Made by a program: the position numbers and the translations under genes. This document shows positions 52,001-61,686 of a stretch of DNA of 64,000 nt, piece by piece. The notes beneath the pieces are model-generated. The model ran no database searches. It saw nothing but the letters and a program-made list of their open reading frames with translations, and was not told where the DNA came from. Where the stretch lies: contig OX457047.1 in the NCBI GenBank assembly GCA_949752735.1, positions 35,029,613 to 35,093,612 of the forward strand, given 5' to 3'. This DNA comes from Lumbricus terrestris (Eukaryota > Annelida > Clitellata > Crassiclitellata > Lumbricidae). Numbering within the stretch: the first letter of the stretch is position 1; each line of letters begins with the position of its first letter.

Positions 52001-54979
52001 CTTTTTTGAGCTTTCCATATCCATCCTGTCATCATCCAATAATTCAGCATCGTCTGTCTTGATCTTCGAGTTGCCCGCCTTCCCTGTATTTTCCTTTGAT
52101 GAACGATTCCTAGTAATGAGCTTATGCTTTCGATGTTTTCAATCAATTTCCTTCATCTCTGCATTATTGTGTGCATCTTTTTTCTTCGATCCTTCCTATT
52201 ACTTCTTCATTTGTTTTATGTTCTGTCCAGCTGATTGCTTTCATTCTTTTCCAGGTTCACATTTATAAAGCCTCCAGACCTCTTATGTTCTCTTTTCTCA
52301 TGGTCTTTTACATCAATCAATCAGAATTTATATAGCGTCCCTTCAACGTACCTACTCAGAGGTGCTCCCGGCCGAGATCAAGCGAAAAAATAGTCTTCAG
52401 CAGTTTGTGAAATTGAGAACAGCTTGTGAGGTGTCGTATAGTCAAGGGAAGTCCATTCCAAGTTGTTGGACCAAACGCCTCTGCATGATCTATATGTATT
52501 AATAAATTCATATTAAACTTATTTTCAGTATTTTTCTGCTATCGTAGGACAAGTTTTATTTCTGTTTTAAGCAGATTCATTTTAGTCTTACGCGTATAAA
52601 TTCTTCAGGACTTGGGTTCTGTTATGGACAATCTGGAATCATCGTTTGCTGAACTCAGTCGAGAGGCGGATGTTATTTCCAGCAGGACGAGCGACAGCAA
52701 ACCTGCAAATGCTGTCTTCCAGCTGAGGGATAAACACAATGCTCTGACCTCAGCCATCAAGGTACATCACTGTGCTTTTACTGCATGTCATTTGTATCAG
52801 GAAATACTGTCGTGGTGATCATGTCGGGATTATGGGTTGGACTATCACAGTTTGTGACTCTGTCAATAGTTCATTTATTTTCTTATTATGGAGTCTTAAA
52901 GAACAAATAAAGTACTGGTAAAGCACTGTTAACAATGCTCTGTAATTTCTTTCAATTAAAGTACTTTTCAGATGGCACCTCTATGCATCTTTGATGATTT
53001 TTTAACAGGTACTTTTCAACTGTTTAGCTGCATTTAGCTGTACAGTGTACATACCTGCATAAGTACATTTCACTCTATAAAGCTTTAGCTGTGATCTGCC
53101 ATGCAATGGTTCAAAGGATATTTTGTGCAATGGTTCAAAGGATATTTTATGCAATGGTTCAAAGGATATTTTGCCATCGAATTCCAAGGTTGGTTTACTG
53201 GTCAGTAGACTAAGGCTATTGCTTTCTGAAGTAGACCCCAATCTATATAAACGGAAATGATTTTCTTGTTTTTCAGGACCTCTTGGAGAAGCAAAGAGTC
53301 AACTGTCACGACCATAAGACCTATATTAATGTCCTGACATCTTTAACTGACTGGCTTGGAAGTAGTCGAACACAAGTTGAGAACTGTCCAAGTACCTTTG
53401 AAGATGTACCGGCCGCAAGAGATGGCGTGAATACTGTGAAGGTAAAGTTGTCATTCTTTGAACGACTGAGCAAGCAGATGAGCGAACAAAAACAAGCAAA
53501 AAATGATTTAATAATCATTATTTATTGCAGAATCAATTTTTGCTGATTTGTCACACAATGTTATGGAAAACAGTAGCTGCAATATCCGTTTTAGACATGA
53601 TTGTAACTAGTGTGTTCGACTTTTCTAGTTGGAAATCTTTTCTCTTTTTTGAGATCTGTTGTTAACTAAATATTAGATTACTCTGCTTTTCTTTAGATAT
53701 TCTTTCTCTTGAGTTTTCATTTGGCTTGGGTCTTTTTCTTGGTTGTGTTTTCTCTGTTTGACGCCTGCCTTCTAATGTAGTCCATGCTGGTGCAGCATAT
53801 GTGGTGAATATGAAATTTAATTCATGTAGCACTTGACAGCAATTTGAGATGCACAATGTTAGTGCATCTTATGTGTTAAATGGATGACCATTAAGAATCA
53901 TGGTACAATCATGCATTAAGTGGATTTATGTGTAACAGGTAAATGGGTTGATCATGGTACAATCATGCATTAAATGGATTTAAGTGTACCAGGTAAATGG
54001 GTTGATCATGGTACAACATTGCATTAAGTGGATTTATACGTACCAGGTAAATGGGTTGATCATGGTACAATCATGCATTAAGTTGATTTATGTGTACCAG
54101 ATAAATGGGTTAATCATGGTACAATCATGCATTAAGTGGATTTATGTGTACCAGGTAAATGGGTTGTGCTTATGCTCACACAGGATAGTCTTTTCTTTCT
54201 TTCTCCTCCGTCAGGTTTTCACTGACGATGAGGCTCTAACAAAACTTCTCCATTTCGGCCGGTCTCTTGCGAGTTCTATTGCCTTTCTTAGCTCCAATCC
54301 TCTGTCTTCTATGTCCTCCAGTACGTTATCTATCCATTTCTTCTTTGGCCGTCCTCTGCTCCTCGTTCCTTCCACTTCTCCGTGCAGCGCCTTTGCCGGC
54401 ATTCTTCCGCTCTCCATCCTGATCACATGTCCATACCATGTTAGTCTTCTTTTCTTTATTCTTTCCACTACTGTTTACAGGATAGTAATGTACTTTATTG
54501 ATTCTTTTTGGTTTATTTTTCCAATCTTTATAGATAGCTTAATAAGAATTTAAATTATCCACTTACTGCTTCAGTGATTTGATTCTGATTACCGTAGAAA
54601 TATATCATCTATCATTTTATATCATTCAACAGAAATTACTGGATAAAAAACCAGACGGACAGGTCCTACTAAGTTCGGTGCAGTGGCGTGGAGAGAAACT
54701 CTACCCAGCGACATCGTTGGACGGACGTGAGACCATACACCAGGAACTTCGCGACGCTCACGACCAGTGGGAAACGTATGTGGATCGTCTGGATCGTCTT
54801 TTCCAGCTGACGGAAGGAATGCTGCTCCAGCTGGAACATTTCGATAGGTTGTCGACAGAAGTGTCCGGCTCACTGGAAGGTTTTGAAGGAGGGATCGTCA
54901 ATGACATTGTCTCTAATAACACCCTACTGGAAAAGAAGACTGCGCTTCAGGAGTACAGAGTGAGTTTTGTATAATGATG

Positions 54980-55057
<78 letters not shown>

Positions 55058-58000
55058 GGTGATTGCATGTTTTTAGTATGTCTGGACACAACGGTGTAGG
55101 GGTATTTAGGGTGCCTTTGGAGCCAGAAGGTTGCGGTTTCAAATCCACTTCAAGCCGCCGCATATATGAACCCTGAGCAAGTCCTTAACTCACAGCGGCT
55201 CAAGCGCTTCGGCATGAAACTCCTATTTAGTATCAGCGCTGTAGTCGGGAGCACCCCTGAGTAGGAATCAAGAAGGGCCGCTATAACAAGTGCTGATAGA
55301 TTCATTTATGTGACAGCTTTTAAAACCCCAGCTTGTCTTTTGATCCTCTATCTATGAACGCCATCCTTGCCCTTTTAGTAAGAGTACTTAGGGTTTTAAG
55401 TAATGCAGTTTTTCTAGCACCATCAAGTAATGCGGGCAGAGGCGTAGTGACCGCCCTCCGTACCCTCCGACCGAAGGGGGCCCCGCACGGAAAGGGGGCC
55501 CCTAAAAGTGGCAAAAAAATTCAGGTATAGCTAGCCTAAACTAGGTAGCTGATATTTATTGACGCTATTGCACATGCCATGTCAGTTTTACTGATAGAAC
55601 TGTGAAGTAAATACGGAATAGGGTCTGCATGTACACTGTAGGTCTATGCAATACAAACCCTACATATTGCATGAAATAAATACCAAATTCCAGTTTCTGC
55701 ATTGTAAAGGGCCCCACCACCCCGGAGGGGGCCACGCTCTTTGTTGCTACGGCCCTGAATGCGGGACTGTGTATGCGACTATTTTGGGCACATTGAAGTT
55801 AAGGAATGCTGAACCCAATCAGTACTGATACTTATGCAGCTACCCATTTGCAGAATACCTGTCCATCTTCTGTCATCTATTCTTTTAAAGTCAGTGATTT
55901 TGACTCTAGACAGGCACTACTGGTGCAGGCTCCGCATTCCAGGAAGCGCCCTAGCGGAAGACCTAGAACCACCTGACTCGGGATGATAGATGAAGACTTA
56001 ACAGGGCTATAGGTATAGATTTGAACATGGCCATCACTGTGGCTAAGGATCGGACACGTTGGAGAAATTTAATCAACTCATTGTGCAACGCTCCTATTGG
56101 TGGAAAGTAGTAGTAGCCGTTTATTGACAAATCATCAACCAAGTACAAAATAGCAGCAATCAGTACAAACTCAATGATTTTCGAGTGATTGGTGCATAAG
56201 TCAAAGGATCAATCCAAAAAGGTCGTAAGGACCTGCTGAGGTTGGATTGACCTTCCTTTCTCTATAACATTTGGCTGTTATAAAACAGTACAAAGAACAA
56301 CATGTTATACATGAAATGGCAACTAACTGAAATGAAATGACAAACAGATTTAAAAAAAACAAAAAACAAAATAGTAGGTGACGAGTTGATGATGATGCTT
56401 TTGTACTGTTGCTTTGTTGTTTTCCGTTTAGACACTTTCGCATGAACTCTCGTCATATCGTTTGGCTGTTGAAAACGTGATGGACGTGGGAAGATCAATT
56501 CCATCAGATATCATTCAGCAGCAATGGAAACATCTCAGTTCCCAATTCAACAGTCTTGTTGATAAAGCAAAAGTGAGTTCTAACTTATGTTAACTCACTT
56601 CATCATAGTAGTGAATACCGTGAAGTTACTGTTGGTTTTTCAAGCAAGTGAGCGAGTATGTAGAGCGCAACATTCCGTGTCTGCTTGGGCTGTTTACCTT
56701 GCCATCATCTTTTCTAATGGCTTGCGTCTAACACTGGCTGCAATACAGGCATTGGTGGTTTGATATAGCAAGTTCACGGCCATGTTTACCGTACAAATAC
56801 AGTGATGAGCTACGGTACTCTTTACATATTCTGTCGAAAAACTATAAATAATTCATTCATTCAGTCATGAATAAATGAATAAATAATTAAACCACAAGGT
56901 GATAGATAGCCTAATTATCTATGAGATGCTTGATGTGTCATTCGATTTACCGACTTACTTATTTCTGTGCAATACAATACTAGATACAATAGAACTGTTT
57001 AATAATACTTATTGTTTTGTGTATTGTTTACAGCAACAATTGCAGAATGGTGAGGAGGTCGTCACCAGCCACTGTCAGTATGTCGATACCTATGAACAAT
57101 GTCATGCATGGCTACGCTCGGTTCAGATGAAACTTGCGATCTGTAAGGAGCCGGCGACGGACAAGAAGATTGTCAGTGACAAAATTGACAAAGCGCTTGT
57201 AAGTACTGTACCTTCGAGCTATAGACTACTTAGCTTCTATTATTAACATTGCTCATTATAGATCGCCATAACTTCATTTCACGCAATCTTTATAACCAAA
57301 CTTACTAACATATTCTATTTTTGCGTTTTGACTGTGTTTATAATGCCCTGAACAATATTGTATTTAAGTTGGCTTGTGTTTATGGATTTCAGTTGTGTCT
57401 GTGTCAGTTAATTACTTCAAATCAGTGAATTGAATGTTGTGATTGCAGGCTCTGTCTGGGTTGAAAGATAGTTGGGAATCCAAGCAGTCAAGTGTGATTC
57501 ATCTTGGTGAGAAGGTGTCTGCACAGACGGGTGTGAAAGGGCAGCGGACCATTAAGGGTGAGATTGAACAGCTTCAAAAGGACTGGAAAAAGTTAACAGA
57601 TGAAGTTGCTGCAACTCTCAGAGATCTAGAGTTACTGAAGTTGGCTTGGGATGACTTTGATCAGCTGTATAATGAACTGATGAAGTGGCTACAAGGAGTG
57701 GAACAACAGTTGAAGGAACAGGAACTGAAAGCAGACCTCAGGGAAAAAGATTCGCAAGTTCAAAGGGTTAAGGTAAACTATTTTCACTTTTTTCAAATTT
57801 CCAGCGGTAAGCTGATGTTTATTTAAAAAATTCTTTTATGGAGGTTTAGCTTAACCTATGAGAGCTTCATGGAAAATAAAAGATGATGAGTTGAGCTATT
57901 TATTTAAAAAGACAAGTCAAAATCATTTTTGAAATGTCTATGACTTGAAGATGAGGATCAGGTCCAAAATTGGAAACTACGGGAACACAATTCCATTCGA

Positions 58001-61000
58001 GTTATGATGGTAATGCACAGAACTTTTGTAAGAACTAACAGGGAAACTAGTTAAATGTGGAAGCACCATTCAAATACTAGTATTAACATTTGTGGATATT
58101 ATAAAAAAAATTAAACACTTAAAGGTTGCATTCGAAACTGTTGAATATTTGAGAAAGTGTCATTCGACAAACAATAAGTTAGTTCTGCACAAATTTTATA
58201 TGAATTCCTCTTTGTGACTTTCTTGTTGTGAGGTCTCATATGGTGCGTGGGGGGGAGAGTGGTAATTCCTCATGTAATGTTCCCAGAATACATTTAATTT
58301 CACTTGTAATTTTTAGGATTTGGAAACATCAGTCTTGAGCAGATCTTCAGCATTTATTGATTTGAAAACCAAATCAGAACGTCTGCAAATCAGTGAGGAG
58401 CACAAATCCGTTTTCGTCGACCAACCTAACAACCAATACCAGACAGTTGTGAGGCAGCTACAGGTATCTAGCATTTTCAGGCATTTGTGTGTAGCTGTGT
58501 ATGCCATTATACTTATTACATAGTTATGCCTTGTTATTGTAAACAGAAATTTGTAAAGTGCAGCTTCTAAGGAAACTAATTAGAGATGCTGTTTAGTGTA
58601 TAATGTATAAATGCCATGCATAGCACTTTAAAAGGGTCTTTTGCAGGAATCTATAATCTATCAGTTTATATTGATGAGCATAATAGCATCCTCTGCATCT
58701 CTTAACATTCTCTGCATATCTTAGCAGGCCTAGGTGTATTTTAAATCTGAGTACATTGCTATAAATGCTACTTTGATTTGACCAATTTCAGGCATTTTCA
58801 GCTGAGGCATAATAAATATGCATCTTTCTGACTGGCGAAGACTTCATGTGAGATTAAAAAATAAATTCTGATTTAGTTTTTCTTTGCTTCTTTGTTTCCT
58901 TCTAAATTTATATTTGATGTCTGATGACCTTAAACATGGCTTTCCTGTTAGCGAATAAATCATTATTATACTTGATTGAGTGTCTAATTGTTTATAAACA
59001 CAGACTGCCATTGAAGTATATGCACGCAATGCTCGACTACACGAGCAGTACGATTCAAAATATGCTTCATGCGCTCAGCTTCTGAGTGACCTGAATCAAC
59101 GTTTGACGCATGTTGTCGAAGAAAATGATGACGCTCAGAAAGTTAAAGACTCCAGCGTTAAGCTCAAGGTTTGCTTTCAAGACATCTACGAATTAATTAA
59201 TATGTGGTTTAGGTATTTTTCTAATTATTGCATATATCACTGTTCAGACAGCAGTTCAATGTTTTCACCTACGTTGTGATTCGTTGATTGGAAAGGAATT
59301 TATCACTAGGATGCTGCCTAGGTGACTTCTTCAATGTCACTAATATTTCAGTCTTTTGACTCAAATTCTCATTTAATGTGCATCTTTAAATGCTAATGAA
59401 TACTTCGATGCATTTTAACAATATCTTATGTTGTATGTCCCAATATACTTTTGCAGATAGAGAAATAAGGAATACACTGGCTTGCTTACAAGCATTGTAT
59501 TTAAAGTAATTTTTTCGTATCATAATTATATTTCTTCTATTTATAGTTTTTCAATCCATTTAGCAGAATCAACTCAGCAGCTTTTGCGAATCGCTCGGGT
59601 ACAGAATGGTTACTTTGCGTTTTTTCCAAGATCAATGAGCTGTCGAGCATTTTCAATACTCTTTCAGGGTTTGGTGGCAGACAAAGCCGCTGCATCTATT
59701 CACGTCAACCAGGTTATGGAGGCTGGAGAGAAACTGCACACAAGTACTTCAGCTGAAGGCTGTGACATCATCAGGCAGCAGAATAGGTATTACTTTCATT
59801 GTCTGTAATGCAAGACAATAACACTGGTTATGTATAATTATGAAAATGGTATGCAAAGTTCTCTAACTTCCTTGGATCAGCACTCCATCTCCAGTTAGAC
59901 AGGTAAGATTTTTACTGATATCTACAGGGTGGGCCAGCATAAATGTCCCGACTTTGCAGGCGTATAACTTCGCCAATTTTTAACATTTATTTATACTTGA
60001 TGCATCAAATTAAAGGTATTTCACTCTAGTATTAACTCTAAAAAAGTCGAACTGATACTAGTTTAGGTTTTAATTATATACTTGGATCAGCGCTAGCTAC
60101 CGTTTTTTGTCATTACTGACGCATTATGACGCCGTTTCCCGGGAAAATTCTATCGTTTTTTGCTAAAACGCGCGTAGACACAATCATTTTGAGTGTTTGT
60201 AGGGTCCCTACCATGAATATATTCTAATCGCAAAACCGCGTCCTTTCAATTTTGCCAACAGCCGTGCACTGCCATGCGCTACTTCAGACGCTTGCACGCT
60301 GCCAGTCGTTTCTTTGCGTAAGAGCTGGAGAGTTCGTGGGACTTCTCGTCGACAAATTACTTTAACTTTAGGTCTATGTGGGGCGCGGTGGTCTAGTGGT
60401 GGCGTCGTTGCCTTGAAGCCGGAAGGTTCGGGGTTCGAATCCACCTCGCCGTGTAAGGACCTTGGGCAAGTCCTTCACTCACAATTGCTCAGCGCTTCGG
60501 CGTGAAACTCCGATGCAGTGTCCGCTCTGCATTCGGGAGCGCCTCTGAGTAGAGAGAGCTTGAAGGGGCGCTATAACAAGTGCACATACATACATACATA
60601 CATAATCTTTTCCAATACGCTATTCAGTGCTTCTAAGACGGCCTGTTTTGCGCTGAATTTGCATGCAGGGCCTGCCCTGGTCATTGTCTTGACTGCAAAT
60701 GTAGGCGGACACACGAGCAATGTTAGCGGATGTGAGCGCCGTGCACTCCGATTCCCATGGTTTGCAAGTAGAAAGTCCTGTTTTATTAATTTTCCGTAGC
60801 AGATAATACAAGGTATTGTTTATTCCATCCTCTGTTAGAATATTCGTTAATCATTTCAAACGAATTAAATCCCTTACCAGTTCGTAAAATTAAGATCGAA
60901 ACGCGATCATCGTCTGTCAACGGCGCCAGGTTGCGTCACAAATGACAGCAAAATATGGTAGCTAGCGCTGTTCCGGGCATATAATTAAAACCGAAACTAG

Positions 61001-61602
61001 TATCAGTTCGACCTTTTTAGAGATAATACTAGAGTGAAATACCTTTAATTTGATGCATAAAGTATAAATAAATGTTAAAAATTGGCGAAGTTATACGCGT
61101 GCAAAGTCGGGACATTTATGCTGGCCCACCCTGTATATGCAAATGCATATGCATCAAGAATATCTAATAATAAAAATAATGATAATAATAATGATGATGA
61201 TATTAATTCATTCATTTCAGACATTTATATAGCGCCTCTTTAAGAGTATCTACTCAGAAGCACTCATAATAATGATAATAATAATGATAATAATAATAAT
61301 CTTCTTCTTCTGGTTCTCTGCCACTAGGCAGGTTCGGCTGTCCAATGTCGCCACTCCTCCCTCCGCTGGGCCTTCTCCTTTAGTCTTTGGTATCCAATCC
61401 TTGTCATCATCGTGTCCAGCAACATCTGTCGTGGTCTTCCTCTTGTTCTTTTCCCCTCCATTTTTCCTTCTATCACCGTTTTTACCAGGTTGTCTCCTCT
61501 TAGCATATGCCCTATCCATTTCTTTTGTCTTTCTCTGATTGTTTTTATCATTGCTCTTTCCTCTCCAATCCTTTCCAGAACTTCCTCGAAAAAGAAAAAA
61601 AA

Positions 61603-61686
<84 letters not shown>

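Noticed and set aside
54924..55163. Poly-leucine open frames (also 61250-61708)
   Set aside because: They arise from (AAT)n read on the minus strand.
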